A stretch of DNA of 6,603 nucleotides from Chloroflexota bacterium (GTDB lineage: Bacteria > Chloroflexota > Anaerolineae > Caldilineales > Caldilineaceae), in NCBI GenBank assembly GCA_003577005.1, contig QEUW01000534.1:1-6603 (forward strand), read 5' to 3'. Position numbers and translations under genes: made by a program. Of this stretch, positions 6,603 to 6,603 are shown in pieces. Below the pieces are notes generated by a model, which was not told the origin of the DNA, made no database searches, and saw only the letters and a list, made by a program, of their open reading frames with translations. The stretch's first letter is position 1, and each line of letters opens with the position of its first letter.

Positions 6603-6603
6603 T

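Noticed and set aside
1..6603. CRISPR array, tRNA or rRNA genes, tandem repeats
   Set aside because: I looked for regularly spaced repeats and for tRNA-like arm patterns on both strands and saw none; the only repeated protein pattern is the propeller in the regulator.

Overview
The window reads as an accessory, mobile-element-scarred stretch of a bacterial chromosome or plasmid. The host cannot be fixed from sequence alone. A membrane one-component regulator (LuxR-type helix-turn-helix, one membrane helix, two-component-regulator beta-propeller) next to a conjugation-type ATPase with an 'HxxxxGxxGxGKS...FDPHSDL' layout is the kind of content I associate with filamentous Chloroflexota (Caldilinea/Anaerolineae-like). 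That is an inference of low to moderate confidence.

Left part (1-about 1670, minus strand): an IS1182-family insertion sequence whose transposase is open for 517 codons and leaves the window at base 1, lacking only its last residues. Its DDE triad, Cys motif, ribosome binding site and a plausible extended -10 promoter are all visible. It abuts a second, unrelated transposase (about 1671-2267, plus strand) that lacks its N-terminal half and carries an in-frame TAA 25 codons before its natural end. The simplest reading is that the IS1182 element inserted into the older transposase gene, which was already decaying or decayed afterwards.

Middle (2378-3898, minus strand): a 506-residue VirD4/TraG-like (HerA/FtsK superfamily) ATPase with intact Walker A, Walker B and coupling-protein glutamine motifs. 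No relaxase, mating-pore gene or other conjugation partner is in the window, so it may be an orphan or the edge of a degraded conjugative element. It has a perfect TTGACA -35 box so close to the ATG that the message may be leaderless.

Right part (4035-6090, minus strand): a predicted transmembrane transcription regulator: cytoplasmic LuxR-type DNA-binding domain, acidic linker, one membrane helix, seven propeller-type repeats outside the cell, then a beta-rich C-terminal domain. The last domain lies in a different reading frame from the rest; a one-base frameshift near 4378-4383 would join them into about 684 residues. A 299-base gene-free spacer (6091-6389) holds a perfect 16-base palindrome. 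The window then ends inside the C-terminal 70 codons of an unrecognised minus-strand gene (6390-6602).

All intact genes point left. The regulator and the ATPase are separated by more than 130 bases and the ATPase has its own promoter candidate, so there is no strong evidence that they form one operon.
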